Positions 1 to 14,538 are shown, counted from the first letter of the stretch. The stretch: 64,000 nucleotides of DNA from Paramecium pentaurelia (GCA_905183005.1 CAJJDO010000046.1:448255-512254), one strand, 5' to 3'. Program-made: numbers and translations. The notes: generated from the letters alone by a model not told the origin.

Positions 1-2
1 AT

Positions 3-3000
3 TGGAATTCTGATGATCATTATCTCATTTTGAGTAGCATAATCAAACCATAACATGATAAAAATATTGATGTTTAAAAAGCCATTGTAAAAATGGATCC
101 TTATAAAATTGATTTAGATCTTCGTCAACGTACTGTATATTAAATAGATGAAAAAATGCAAGCTAGAATATAATCTAGATTATAATAAGAATTAGTATAT
201 GAGCCAGACAATCTTACTATGGGAATAAAAACATCCAAATCATCAAAATACATATTCTGTCTTAATGCAGTTGCTAATGTTGTACAAACTTATCAGAATT
301 TTAGGAAGGTACCAGAATATAAAATTAAAGTGGAATTACAGGAAATGGATTTTAAAATCAAGCATACTCAATATAAGGAGATTTTAAAACTTGTATCCAT
401 ATTCAATCTTTATTAATACAGTGCCAAATAGCAAATGGATTAGTATCTCACAACAGTTTTGAGACCTTAACCATAAGATTTCCTTAAAATGGAAACAAAT
501 TCTTTATATCTTAGATCCTTATTTTAATATCTAGTCAAAGCTTAGATTATGGAAATTAGAAGAAAAAGATTTCTTGAGTTTGAGATGAATGCTCTCTAAA
601 GAAAAACAACACCCTCTGCATTATTGAAATCTTAACATAGAGAATTAAGACAATATTAATAAATTGTGATAAAGACTTCAATAACTACATTATAAATGTG
701 GGCTAAATAAGCATTAGAAATATATGAGAGAGCTAAAGAGCATCATTAAATTGAATAGGCATTCAAGAAGGAAATTGAGAAAGCTTATAAACCATCAGCT
801 TTTATGGATGAGGAAACTTATGTTTATTTAGAGTTTAGATTATCAATTGTAAAAGGAAGTTTAAAATTATTAAGAAAGCATAAGAATTTAGAAGAAGGAT
901 TTACACTTTTGTGGAAGAATTTTGATTTTTTTTTGTAAAAGAGAAGAAATAATTTTGAAGTAGAATAAATTATACAAGATATGGAAGTTTAGATGTTTAG
1001 TGTTGAAGAGAAGAATGATATTATTGTACCTATTGTAAAGAAAATAAAAAGTTATGATATTTAAGAGAAACCTCTAATCTATTTCAAATTAGAAAAACAT
1101 CCATTATCTAGACCAAATTACTTCACCAGTATATATTTGGATGTTTAGAAGATTGAATTTATGGTTTTTGTTGCATCATTATAAAGAGTAATAGCTTATT
1201 TTAGGATGCCCCCTTAAGATGATAAATAATAAGAGGGTAAAGTTAAAGAGAATATAAGAAAGAATAAGAAGGAGTAGAAAAATAAAAATGATGATCCAGA
1301 TTCTGAAAAGAAGATAGAAACTTAAACGAAAAATTATATTAGCATAACTATTTAATCACCTATTGTTATTATTCCAAATTAATAGATAAATGATTTACAT
1401 TCAGATTGTTGGGTATTGAAATTAGGAGATTTAGAAATAATAACTGTAGATGATAGATAAGTTCCTGGATTTATTAAATTAGGATCAGATAATTACAGAA
1501 GATTAGGTGTAAGTGGAGAAAGTGTTGGAAAATCAAGAATAGTAGAATAACCATTATTGACAGTTCATAATGAAAAAAATTAACTTGTTAGTTAATTTAA
1601 TTTTGCTAATGTAAATTCAATTAATCCTTTAGAGAAATCAGCTTCACTTTAACATTTATAATAACCATAATAATAGAATCATTAATAATAATAACATTAA
1701 AGAAAACATCATAAATCTTAAAATTATGATAATTATGTAATGAAATTAAAATCAGTCTAATTACAATATTTTTCATCTATTCATTATTTTTATAATTATT
1801 AGAAATTGAGTTAAACATAAAGAGGAATGGAGATATTAAATAATCCATTAAGAATGAGATCTAAAAAATATGATGTGTTAGAGGACTTTTCTATGGAATT
1901 AAATCTTTATTTTAAAAAGAGTAGTTAAGCTAATCTTCCTTAAACTAAGATAAATTTTGAATTACCTTCATTAACAGCTTCAATTAATCCAGAAGTACCT
2001 TATACATTTTAAAAGTTGATGTAAACAATAAATGATTTAAGTGCTGATTAATCATTAAGTAGTATATTATAATAAGAGAAATCTAAATTAATTAAATATA
2101 GTTCATGTAAAGGAATTCTAAGAAAAAGAGGTAAATTTTTGAGATCTTGGTCATCTTACTTTGCTGTATTATCTGGTTGGTATATATATTTATATCAGAA
2201 TGAAAGTGATGTAGATTATAATTAATATGTTGGATTGAGAGATGTAGTTGTCTCTGAAGCATAATAAGATATTGGAGTATAGAACTCTTTTAAAATTAAA
2301 TCTAAAAAAGAGATAATTTATTTCTAAGCAAAAACAGCTTAGGAAAAGAATAGATGGTTTAAATTTATTTAATAGAAAATACATGATATTAAAACTAAAA
2401 CAAATAATCTTAAAATTGGATCAGAAAATACTGTACCATAATAAAATGATAAGGGTAGGAGAGAGTTTGAATAAACAACTAAATAAATGCCTAAATTAAA
2501 TGATGAATTATTAACTAAATATAGATTTTAAATAAAAAGGTTTTAAATTGAATTAAAATACAATCAATAATCTGAAATCTTAATAACATTTGATTAAATT
2601 AAATTACTTAGTCTTTCAGGAATAAATGATAATTATTAAGAATTTACAATTAATTCTATTTCAATTGAAGATCATGGATAATCTATTTTAAGATCCATCC
2701 ATTACTCATAACCTAATACTCCTAATATATTAAAAGTTAGACCAAGTATAACTGAAAATAAATTATTAAGAAAAATAAAATAGGTTACTGATTTTTAAGA
2801 AGAAGATGCATAACAAATTCATGGAGCAATAAGAGTTAGAATGTGCAATACAGATTCTCATTAACCTAGTCAACCTTAATCATATATTGTTGCATAACTA
2901 TCCTCTTTAGAAGCTCATTATCTAGAATCTTTTTTAGCAAAAATTAATTTATTCTTGGTTCGTCCATCTTTACAAAAAAGTAAAGAAAGTACTACTGATT

Positions 3001-6000
3001 TAAGTGAATTTACTGATACTACACAATAAACTACTACTATGAAATATACTCAAATACCTGTTAGTGAAACTAAATTTATGTAGACTAGATATGATTAAAC
3101 TAAAGTAAATATTAAGAGTGTGAGATCATTTACATTATAAAAGTCTTCTGTTTCAGATTCAGATATGCATGAAGGTTAATAAGTTGAAAGTAATGAAAAA
3201 TTACCTGAAAGTATTATAAAGGTTTCAATTTTAACTTAAGATATTAAATTGATTGTTATTGTTTTAGAGAAAGAAAGAGAAAAAGAAAAGCCTAATGAAT
3301 TCTTATAAATATAAGTAAATTAAATAAGTGCTGTATTAACTATTAATGATGATGAATATTTTATAGAAGGACATATTTAGAAAATAGAGATTATTGATTT
3401 AAAGTCATTATAAGGAACTAGACATATGTTTTTAGGAAAAAAAGAATAAAAAGATAAGAAAAAAACTAAAGAAGAAAAGACTAAGAAAAATATTGGTATT
3501 CCAGGATTAACAATATTTTCAAATAAATAATAAATTGAAAAATAAATGGTATAATTTAAATATTCTAAATTTAAAATACCAATCAATAATGATGATATTT
3601 CAGATGATCTATATTTGATTGTCAGAGATTGTTTCATAGATTATTTACATGCTACAATTATTAAGGTTTTAAGTTTATTAGAGATAGCTTAGAAGAAAAA
3701 GTAAGCTAATAAGGAAGAAAATGAATAAGATTTAGAACTTATAAAATAGAAACTAAATGCTCCTTCATTTTTTAAAATTAAAGTTTTACTTGAAAATCCT
3801 AAGATACTAATTAAACCAGCAGGAAACATTAATTAATCTTTTGAACTTTAAATAAAATCAGTATGTTTTGAATTGGATGCTAGTAAAGAAAAAAATAAAA
3901 TTATTGAGATGTCTGTAAGAGCGAATAAGAAATAAAGTCAAATAGTTCCATAATTAGATTCTTTGTGGTGGTAAATCATAGTAGTTTCTGCAGACACAAT
4001 GAGAATATTGATAAGAAGTACAACAGATTTATAGTATATTTCAAATCCTTTTTCTGGAGTATTAAGAATATAAACTCCTATGTTTGTAAGTGAATATGAA
4101 ACTTTGTTTCCAAATATAGTACTTAATAGAAATTAAGAGATTAGAATTAAGGTTACTGATATTCAACTTAATATTTTAAGAAATCATTATTTATTTTTAT
4201 TATAAGTTATGCAAACTTAATATGAAATTTAGAGTTTAAAGACTTAAAAGAAAAGAAAATAGTAATAATAAGTTAAAAAATAATAGAATTAAGCTGCATT
4301 AATTTTTAAACTTTCTAAAATTACTATTAGATTAATGGATGAATGCAATTAATATGCATCATAAGGATAATTTTTTAGACCTTTATTGGATTTAAGTTTA
4401 TTAGATATTGTATTTTAATTTAAGACTAATTTATCTTTGTAAGTTTAAGATTTAAAAAGCACATATTATTAGTATCCATAATAGGATGATAATAATTTAA
4501 TAGTGAGAATATAACATGTTATAAATAATATAGTTTTGGAAAGAAGAAAATTAGAAGAATTTTTAGATGAAGATATTTTGGAGAATAAAGTTAAGGAAGT
4601 GAAAGAATTGATTAATGAAATGAAAATGGAATTTTATAATGAATAACCAGTAAGTAGATTTGATATAGATGATAAATTAAGTGTAAAAGCAATATTAGGA
4701 GAAGATACTACAGATGTAAGTATTAATATAGGTGAATCTAAATATTTAATAAATGCATATTATCTTAAAACTATTGCATTATTTTTTGAAATACCAAAAT
4801 ATGAAGATGATCTTAAAAGTTAATAATCTCCATCATCATCATAACCTATTTAAACATAATATAAATAAAAATAACCTTTATTAAATGTGAATATTATTTT
4901 ACTAAAAACTCTAATAATAACACATAATGAATCTTTAAAAAATTGTTTAGTTTTATAATTAGATTCATTTATTAAATTAAATGATGAATTAAATAATTAA
5001 GCTCATAGTAATTATCATTAAAAGAATAATGAATAATATTCAAATTAATCAAATATAAAAAATAGAAAATTAGAATTGAGTCTTACAATGTCACTTTTTA
5101 ATACTAACTTTGCAGCTATTTAAAAGATATCAAAATAAACAAAAAAAAAAATGATATTATATCCTATAAAAATAGAATTTATTAGAAATTAATTTACTTG
5201 TGAATGTGATATGAATTATTCTAATTATAAGACAGATGGTTAAAATGAATTAATATCAAATATCATAATATAAGATTTATTAAGGTTTGATAAGATTAGA
5301 ATAAATACTTCACATAATGATTATGCTCTAATATTACAAACAATTAAATTTTAATAAGAATAAATTAAATTATGTGACTAATTTTTTAGTGATGATCAAG
5401 AATCTTCAGTTAATGAAACTATAATTCGTTAATTACCTATTAAACCATCTTTAGTAACAGAATAAACAATTTTAAGTAGAAATGATACAAAAAGAAAGAG
5501 TTTTTTACCTGGAAAATCATAATTAAGTAGATTAAAATCAAGTATACTTTAAGGATCTTAATAAAAAGATGAAGTAATGTAAGTATTTTATGCAGCAGCA
5601 GATTAAGATATGGAAATAGTAAAAGAAGAAGAAATTTTATCTGAATAAGAATTTCAATTTGAAACTATAAAACCATCTGTTAAAATAAATAAAATGAAAA
5701 TAAAATTAGATCTTTTAGAAATAGTATTAGTAAATGATATTAATAAATCATTTGCTCCATTATTATTATTTAGATTCAATGTTGAAAAATTTATGTTTGA
5801 TTAAAATCATATCAGTAAAGCATTAACATGTTAATTTTAAATTGAATTATTGTATTTCAATCCAGTTGTAAGTAAAATGGAACCAATAATTGAACCATAT
5901 TCATCAGAATTATTAATTGTACAATAAAATCAATATATGTAAACTATTCATATTAATGGTCAAACATAAAATTTATAAATTTTAGATTTGAATTTATCTA

Positions 6001-9000
6001 CAGATATGATACTAAATCTATACAAAACATTAACTTAATGGTAATAATTAGATTAAGATGATGAAGAAGATACATTTAGAAGAAATGAATCTAAGAAAAT
6101 AACAAGATTAGCTAGTATGAAGGGGATTTCTTTTAAAGAAAATTAAGATAATGTAACTCTCTTTTCTCTTCATAATAAAAGTGGTTATACTTTAAAAGTT
6201 TAAAAGAATGGTAGTGAAGGTTTAATAGAAATAGCAAATAATGATTCTAAAAATTATGAAGTATAATCTCATGATGAAGATTATGCTAAAACTTTTGAAA
6301 GTGATACAAGACTTATGATTAAATTTTTAGATGCTTCAATGGTTTAAAATTCCATAAGTAATGTTCCTATTAATTATGCTGGAGTTAAAAAATTATAATG
6401 GAATGATCAATCATAATATTATGTACTAAGTACTTAAATTGAAAATTTATAGAAAACAATTACAATTTATTCTCCATATATGTTTGTTAATCAAACAGAT
6501 TGTGATTTGTCAATCAAATTATCATGTATTAAAATAACTAAAAACTTTATCCTCAAACCAGGAGAATAAGCAGCTATGCCATAAGAATTATATAAAGATG
6601 ATAGTTTTATTGTAATTCATTTTTCAGATTCCAAATATAATAAATTAACTTAACCAAACGAACCCATTTTTATAAAGAGAATATTTCATGATATAACAAT
6701 TTAAATACAACATTATCCATGTTATACATTAGCCACTCTTAATACAAATTTAGTTTAGAATGTCAAATATATAGAATTTAAACCTGCTTTTATTTTATAC
6801 AATTTATTACCAGTTCCACTTCAATTTTTGTTTCATTCTAATGAAAATTTAGAAATTTAAAAACTCATTATTAATCATTATAAAAAACCAAATACTATAA
6901 CATAATACGAAAAACAATAATCTGCATTATCTAGAGGAAATTCATTAAATCATTTATAAAATGATTAACATGATAATCTTGTTAGATCTATAACTGTTAC
7001 AGAATTTAATTATACAGCAACAATAAAAATAGAAGCAGGATTAATAGAAGTAGTTCCATAAGGTGAATTATAATTGCATTGGTTAAAGAATGGGGATCAT
7101 TTAGGAATTAATTTACATGTTCATGGATTTGAATTAAGTTAATAATAGGATATTATGTAAGCTACTTAATTTGAACTAAGAGATACTATAGCCAGTCAAA
7201 GTTGTCATATCAAAGTAGAAAAAGAATAAGTTAAACAAACTAAATTAATTTATTTTTCAGTACAAACTTGTATTATAAACACAACTAATTAAAGATTAAA
7301 ATATTACACTTTAAAAGATTAAAAGCCTTTAATTTTATCAGGATAAAATAAGGAACCTAAACCAGATAAGGAATGTTTTGAGAGTAATTATGATAAAATT
7401 TAAATAACTGATACCATAAAATATTTAATGATTGGTGTAGATGATTGTATATCTAATGAAGTTAATGTGGGTATTTTAGGATCTTTAGGATTATAATTAA
7501 AATAAAAACATGGAGGTATGGTATCATTAAATGAATTTGGTATTCATATTTCTTTAGCAAATAATGTTATAAGAAAAGGTGTTTATACAAAAGTCATTGA
7601 AATAATGCCAAGATTTGTTATTTTAAATAATACAGGTGTATAAATAAATATTTGTTAATCTGGATATGAGTCATAACCAAAAAGATTAAATCCAAATGAG
7701 AGATATCATTTGATTTGGCCTGATTGTAGATTAGAGAAATCAATTAGAATTTAGAAACATGGTAAATATAATTGGAGTGGAGATTTATTTATTAATGAAA
7801 TAAGAAGTACAAATTTCTTTTCTTCAGGTACTAATGAAAATAGCTAATAATTAAGTAATATTTCAATAGAATAATAAAAAAGTAGAATTTTTGAGAAATC
7901 TGGTATTTATAAATAATTCAATTTAAAGAAATATGATCCTTAAGAGTTTTTACATTATAAAGAATCATTACCATTATAAACTTCAATGCTTTGTTAATCA
8001 AGTTAAGATTTCTTTAAAGATTGTTTATTCCTTACTGCTGAAATTACAAAAGTCAAAGCAACTAATTTTATTTTATTAGAATAACAAAATGAGGAAAATC
8101 AGCTATACAAATTGGTTAATAAATGTAGGCCATTTAAGATACATTATGGATAAGATAGTTACAATAGTTTTTAAGAATGGGTATTAGATTGTGATTAAAC
8201 AGTGCCTTTTTCTTGGGAATAGCCAAGTCATTCATTTAAACTTAGAGTTAAATTTGTTTATAATTAGAAAGTTGAACATGTTGAAATCATAGATTTTTAA
8301 TAATAAGAAAGTCTATAAGAAATCAAATTTTCTAATTATTTTATTTGGATTAAGTCTGAATTTTAAGGACAAACCAGAGTTATTACATTTTAATAAGTTA
8401 ATGAAACTATGCGAAATATGACAAATTCTCATAAAAGAGAAATTGAAGATATTCACAAATTGATTAAATTGTATATATCTCAATTAGGTATTTCTATAAT
8501 AACAAAACGATAAAATATACTTTTAGAAGCTAATTATATATATATGAGTGGTATAGAATTAGGAATTATGCAGACTGAAAATGAAACTACTGCATAATTA
8601 AGAGTTAAGTTTTTCCATATTGATAATAATACTTCTTTGGATACTACTACTCCTGTTTTAATGACATTAAGAAGATATTATTAAGTTACACATGATAGAA
8701 ATTACTATTTCTTAGAAGCCAGTTGCTCTTTTGAACATTAAGTCAAAGCCATTTTATTATATAATTCAATAAAGATTTATATTTAACCATTTCAATTATA
8801 ATTTGATGAAGAATATATTCAAGTAGTTCTTGAAACAATCAAATAAGTCAAACAATGTCTCTAAAATTAATTTGAATTAGAATATAATGGATCACCACAT
8901 TCAATCAAATCTTTATGTTTCTAAACTCCTTAACAAAGACATTATTATTTAGAATCTATGTTTCAACAAAATTCATCTAATCCTTGTATTGTATGGAAAT

Positions 9001-10295
9001 CTCTAGAAATAAAAAGATCAAAAAAATAGGTTTACATTAAAGAATTTGTTCTCTCCAAAATCGATTTAAGATTCTCATTTCATAAAAGATTTAGAACAAA
9101 TATTTAATATGATGAAAATGTATTTAATCTTTTTTCTACAGCTATTGGAGCTACAGTCTAAAATTTTAATGAAGCAGAAATCATTTTAGATTGTTTTAGA
9201 TTAAGATCTGTTTATGATTCTAAAGAAATTGTACTCTAATCTATTTAAGATCATTATAAGAGTGAAATTATCAGATCTATTTTAAAAATTATTGGTTCTA
9301 TTGAAATAATTGGAAATCCTGTAAAGTTTGTATAATAAATTACAAATGGTGTTGTTGATTTTGTTGAGATGCCAATATAAGGTTTAAGACATGGACCATT
9401 AGAATTTGGAGTTGGATTATGTAAAGGTACAGGATCTCTTTTAAAAAATACAGTTGCTGGTGCTTTTTATTCTGTTAATAAAGTCACTGGATCTATTAGT
9501 GCAAGTGTTTCATTACTTACTATGGATGATGATTATTTGGAAAAAAGAAGAATATTTATGTTGAAAAGACCTGATCATGTTTTAGATGGATTATCCTAAG
9601 CAGGCCATTGTCTTTATAATGGTTTTTCAAATGGAATTACTGGTGTTGTCACATAACCATATTAAGAAACACAAAAAAATGGATTTAAAGGATTTGTTAA
9701 GGGAACTTTAAAAGGCTTATCTGGTTTGGTAGTTAAACCTATAGCAGGTGTATTAGATGCTAGTGCTAAAGCAGCTGAAGGTGTTGTTTCAACTGCCACT
9801 CATTTTGATGATAAACCAAATGATACAAGAATCAGATATCCAAGGATTTTCTATGAAAAATCTAAATACTTTTAAAAATATATTGCTTTAGATGCTCAAG
9901 TAGTTAATTTCCTGATTGGCTTTATGAATGGAAAATATAAAGATATCGAAATAGTTACCTGCTTTTATTTGAAGGAAACTGAAACATAATTAAATAACAT
10001 GTAAAGACAAATATTATCTGCTACTAAATCAATTCATGAATGTTTTAAGAATACTTCTAAAATACTAATATTATCATATTAATATATCTTAGTACTTGAG
10101 AACATGACATTAGTATAAGAAATCATGACAAAAGAAATTGTTGAAATATTATAACCAAATTATGGATTTCTTAGACTCTCAACTGAATTCAAACCAAATA
10201 TAGAAATTAATATTCTATTAGATGAAATAGAATTAAAAAAGGCAACATCATTATTAGATTACTTACATTAATAAGTTAAAAGTCAATATGATTGA
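3..10295 (+). CDS. VPS13: VPS13-family lipid-transfer protein (5' truncated)
   Basis: Bridge-like lipid-transfer protein acting at membrane contact sites. The frame is open from the first bases, so the start lies upstream; about 3,430 residues remain and perhaps 200 N-terminal residues are missing. In order: the continuation of the chorein/VPS13 N-terminal region; a pleckstrin-homology-like domain at about residues 695-800 (GILRKRGKFLRSW ... ARYY-type ending EKNRWFKFI); long repeating-groove segments; the VAB/SHR-BD region at about 2530-2770 (IMPRFVILNNTGVQI, VPFSWEQP); the VPS13 C-terminal domain at about 3120-3290 (GLCKGTGSLLKNTVAG, GFVKGTLKGLSGLVVKP); and a C-terminal PH-like tail. One reading frame runs throughout with no net shift, so no intron is required over 10 kb, unusual beside its intron-rich neighbours. 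The stop is TGA at 10293. VPS13 identity is firm; the paralogue is not assigned. Confidence 0.93.
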
Positions 10296-10831
10296 AACAA
10301 TTTTATTCTTATCTTTATTATTATTATAAATTCATTGACTATATTATGAATAATTTTGATTTTCTTTAATATTACTATTAAAATCAATAATATTATTAAA
10401 TCTTCAATAAATATAATAAATCGAAAAGTGTATAGAACTTATTAAATAACAATATATAACTCTAAACATTAAAGTAAAAATAGTTAGAATATCAATTAAT
10501 AAATAATAATAATAATTCTATGATAAAATATTTAAAAATCTATTCCTAAAAGAACTATTTTTATATTAGATCTAAGTATCTTCTTACAATAAATTTATAA
10601 GTTAATAATAAGTAGAAAATTTTTGAATTTATTATTTAATTTACTTTGAAAATTGAATTTGTCATTCAATTTATAAAACTATTTATTGATTATCTATTAG
10701 GATAAAATTATAATATATTTTAATTAAATATAAATATAGCAATCTATGTTTTTTATTTAATTGATAAAACTTTAGATTGGGAAATTACAATAGTATAAAA
10801 TTTATATTATTTAATTTTTTATTTCTTAATA
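10296..10831. other. intergenic, nothing recognised
   Basis: A 536 bp, extremely A+T-rich spacer between the VPS13 stop and the lysozyme start, both on the plus strand. No frame with protein-like composition, RNA gene or long repeat was seen. It presumably holds the VPS13 3' end and the lysozyme promoter. Confidence 0.6.
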
Positions 10832-11523
10832 ATGAAAATGACATCATTATTAATTGTAGCATTATAGATCTATACTTCATTAGCAGTACTTGGATTTGAT
10901 TTGCATGCAAAGCATGATGATTTCTCTTGCTTCAAAAAAAATGGATATTAATTTGCTATTACTAGAGCTTACAGAAGTTTTGGAGCAGTGGATCTTGATG
11001 GATATTAAAATTTGTAAAAAGCTAAGGCAGCAGGATTAATAGGTGATGTATATTTCTTTCCTTGTAAAGGAAGTAATCATATTGATATTATATTAACCTT
11101 TTAGAAAAAACAGTAAAGTCTCAAGTATCAGAATTTGTACAAACATTTGGCAATAAGTAAACATAAGAATATGGAACCGTATGGGTAGATGTCGAAACAA
11201 ATCCTAGCACTGGTTGTGAATGGACAAATGATTATGCAAGCAATTGCAATTTCTTATAAGAACTTGTAAATGAATTAAAAGGAAACAGTAAATCTGTAGG
11301 AATATATGCTTCATAATATATGTGGACATCCATTTTTGGAAGTGCATCAGCATGTTCTCACTTTGCTTCTCTTCCATTATGGTATCCTCATTATGATTAA
11401 ACACCAACTTTTGATGACTTTCCTAAATACAAATTTGGTGGTTGGACAACTCCCAGCATCAAATAATATTCAGGTACCGCTACTGTTTGTGGTGTGGCTG
11501 TTGATTTAAATTATTATAAGTGA
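10832..11523 (+). CDS. secreted GH25-type lysozyme
   Basis: Glycoside hydrolase family 25-like lysozyme (peptidoglycan muramidase), predicted secreted, for example to phagosomes of a bacterivorous cell. It has 219 residues after removal of one 32 nt intron (11073-11104, GTAATC...TTTTAG). A hydrophobic signal peptide covers about residues 1-19, then the mature start GFDLHAK with the expected early Asp. AITRAYRSFG matches the second strand, and VWVDVETNPS supplies the D-x-E pair typical of the catalytic barrel. GIYASQYMW and LWYPHYDQTP follow, and the protein ends with a conserved VAVDLNYY strand. The size suits the invertebrate/protist branch of the family. Upstream ATG 10832 is used because the signal peptide begins there. 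Substrate preference is not predictable from the sequence. Confidence 0.85.
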
Positions 11524-11906
11524 TAGAAATAATATAAAAAAATATATGATTTTATTGTTTTTGAATATTACATATTTTCAGAAACTTTAGTTCATAAATA
11601 TAATTCAAGAGGATTGGAAATAACAATAATGTTATTAAAAGATAGTTTTAAATAGATTAATAAATAAATCATGTTATATATCAATACTCTTAAATTCTTT
11701 AAAATTAATGGGGAAAATGATTATTATCCTAATAAACAAAAAGAAAGTGAAATATAGAAATATATGAGCATTAAAAATAATGCTTACTATTAATATTTAT
11801 CTATTTTGATATGTTAAAAATTAAAAGTATTGTAAATATTTATTGTTTATAAGAATATTATTATTAAATATAATTATAATATATTAACAAAAAATATGAA
11901 ATTATG
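11524..11906. other. convergent intergenic, nothing recognised
   Basis: A 383 bp gap where the lysozyme (plus) and the p24 gene (minus) converge. A plus-strand frame from about 11632 lacks TGA and runs on into the antisense of p24, but its composition (N, K, I, Y) is what A+T-rich spacer gives when TAA and TAG are sense codons. I see no gene. Confidence 0.6.
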
Positions 11907-12552
11907 TCAAATGAGCTTCTTTTATTTAAAGAAATTCTTCAATTAACGAGCTTAAACAAAATTTGTTAATGTCATCAAAATCAAAGTGACTATACTAAAG
12001 ATAATGATTTTGTATGAAATCTTGCTAACATTCGAAAATCTTATTGCTTATCTTTCTTCTATTTCTTTTTATTCTTGCTAGAATAATTATAATTAGATTA
12101 TATACTTCGACTGAATTAATTAATCCATTCAACTTCTTTAGATGTATTTCTATAGGTTTCAAATCTTCCTTTTAAGCCACTAAAGAAAAATCTTATGCAT
12201 CCATTCCTGTAGCCAAAGTAAAATTGAAATTCACTCCAGCATTTGCTAAGTTATGTACACAAAACTAATAATTTTCTTAAGTGTTATTTGTTGTAAATGA
12301 AAACTTATGTAATTCTAAACTATGAGAATATTGTAAAATGCTATCAACCTTTTTTTATGGGATCTTTGTATTTAGTTTTATTTTTACATGTATTTTTAAT
12401 GAATATTCACTTGAATTTGCTTAAACAGAACCAACAACTAGAATATTTAATCCAATAATCTCTCCAAAGCATTTCAATTCCTTAGATCTTAATGGGAATG
12501 TGAACTGTATACTCAAAGCTCCATAAAAAAGAATTGCAAATACAGTAAACAT
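11907..12552 (-). CDS. p24/EMP24 GOLD-domain cargo receptor (TMED family)
   Basis: Type I membrane protein of the early secretory pathway that helps load cargo into COPI/COPII vesicles between ER and Golgi. It has 205 residues with one 28 nt intron (12078-12105). In order: a signal peptide (about 1-16); a GOLD domain with the two expected cysteines (LKCFGEIIG and QFCVHNL) and FTLATG; a short coiled coil (QEQKEIEERQAIRFSN) containing the conserved R-x-E/R region; one transmembrane segment (about 170-192); and a cytoplasmic tail ending FFKQKKLI. That tail resembles p24 tails with a dilysine-type COPI signal after the FF motif. Without the intron the frame misses the membrane helix, which supports the splice. 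The next gene upstream on this strand ends only 23 bp away. Confidence 0.9.
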
Positions 12553-12575
12553 TACGTGTATAAAATAAATAATAA

Positions 12576-14418
12576 TCAAATAAGTGTTATAAGTTATCTT
12601 GCTATTAGTTCATTCTTTTCAGCTTCACTAATGATGAATGGTTTTCCACTATCATCTAAAAGTTGCATACCCATTTCTGCATCACATAATTACTCTCCAG
12701 AATATGTACAAAGAAGTGTCTTTTATGATTTACCTAAATAAAGTAATCCTAATATAAATATGAATATATTACTTCTTTTAATAGCTTAATGTAAAGGAGA
12801 TATGTTTTCTGATTATTTCTTATTGGCATTTCCAATTTATGGTGCCTTTGTAAAATCTTCATTCAATAATCTATTGATATTAATTAATTATGAAGATTTA
12901 AAAGGATTTTTAGGTGATTGAATTCTACTTGATTTACCATCTCCAGTTATAAATTCTATACTATCATTAGAATCTAAAATCGAATTCTCATTAAAATCTA
13001 CAAAATCTTCTAAGCTAATTTCAAAATGATGAGGATTTGGTTATTTTTTCATTTTTTTAGAAACACTTTAAGGTCTATTTTTTGTAAAATTCAATCCAGC
13101 ACTAGTTGAATTTGTGTAAAAACTATTGGATTTTATATTTTTAGGAGATAATATTTATTATACACAAGGAGACTTCATAATTTTATTATGTTATGATATT
13201 TTATATAGTTCCTATTATTATTTTTAAATTATTAATTAAGACTATTCAATCTCTTTCTTAAGTTCATCATTTTATTTTTAAATTGCTTTTATTTTTTCAT
13301 CTTTTTCTTAAATCTTTAAAGTAAATTACTATTAAATTTAAGAAAATTTAGAAACTAAAGAATTGTATTATTATTTAAGTTATTAAGAGTTTTATCTTGC
13401 AGTTTATTAACTGTTAGAATTTTCTTTAACCATTTCTAACATTGTTTCAATCTAATTTTATGCTTATTGATTAACCTATATTAAAGAATTATTAATAGTT
13501 GTTTTAATTTTATTAAGTTCATCACTTTTATCTGAATTAATTTTAGCAATTATTTAATGAGCTTATTATAATTAAGTTTAGTATTATTGTTACATGATTG
13601 TAATTGATTAATTAATAATCTATTCAGCTCTATTTCTATCTAGTTTTAATTCTAATTTATTTTATAAAATTTAAAGTTCTTATTAAAAGTGTTATTCATC
13701 TTAATTTAATCTAATTGTAGTATTAGACAGTAGATTTTTTGATAAATTTTCATTTTACTTTAGTTTATTTTCTAAATCTGCTTTCATTTCATCAATTTAA
13801 GAATTTATATTACCTTATAAATTGAGTACTTTTCTATCAATTTCTTACATAAAATAAGTAGTGTATTCATTAAGTTAAATATTTAGATCTATTCCTTTTA
13901 TTTAGATTTAAATTTCCTCCTAAAACTTTTTGAATTCAATATCAAATTTATCTTTCAATGATGAATATTCATGAACTTTTTCTGATAATCTATTTTACAA
14001 TTCAGAAACCTATTCTTATAAATCAAGAATAGCTTAATTTTTTTAATTGATTTCTTATATATATTTCTATTATTGTTCTTATTGGAGAGGATTATATTCC
14101 ATACTAATAGCTTTTTTATGTTGCATCGGAATACTCTCAGTAGGCAAATTTTGAAATTAATTAACAACAATATGTTCTTGATGAGGAATTCGAGTTATAG
14201 CAGTTGGACTTTAAGCTCTAATTTTATAAAATAAAGTACCTTGGTTATGTTGGAAAGTAAGCATAAGTCACTTATTGAGTCTCATGATTAGAAGATAGGC
14301 ATCTAATAACTTATCGAGTATCAGTAACATTCTTGGTAGAGTTTGGTCTGGGTACTCTTTAATCATAAATGATATATGGGTTTGCTATTGTGCAAACAGG
14401 TGGTCTTGAAGGCTTCAT
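12576..14418 (-). CDS. coiled-coil protein, unrecognised
   Basis: A 606-residue protein with one 22 nt intron (14218-14239). The N-terminal 110 residues are Pro/Thr/Ser-rich with no recognisable fold, starting MKPSRPPVC. Residues of about 115-390 are a nearly unbroken, Gln/Glu/Lys/Leu-rich coiled coil. The C-terminal third is mixed, with FEISLEDFVDFNENSI, a Ser-rich linker, a short hydrophobic stretch (NIFIFILGLLYLG) that could be a membrane anchor or a buried helix, and a final LLDDSGKPFIISEAEKNEL segment. It is probably a structural or scaffolding protein. No family was recognised. It is divergent from the helicase gene, with 120 bp between the starts. Confidence 0.75.
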
Positions 14419-14538
14419 TATTAACGAATTAAAAAAAAAAATATAAAATAGTACTAAAAATCAGAAATAATCAGTGACTGTGGTGATTAATGTTAAAGAA
14501 TTATTATCAATTAAATATATTTAAAATATTATTAAATT

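Noticed and set aside
12556..12741. Plus-strand small frame MYKINNNQ
   Set aside because: It lies antisense to the 3' end of the coiled-coil gene; composition fits antisense of a Glu/Leu-rich segment.
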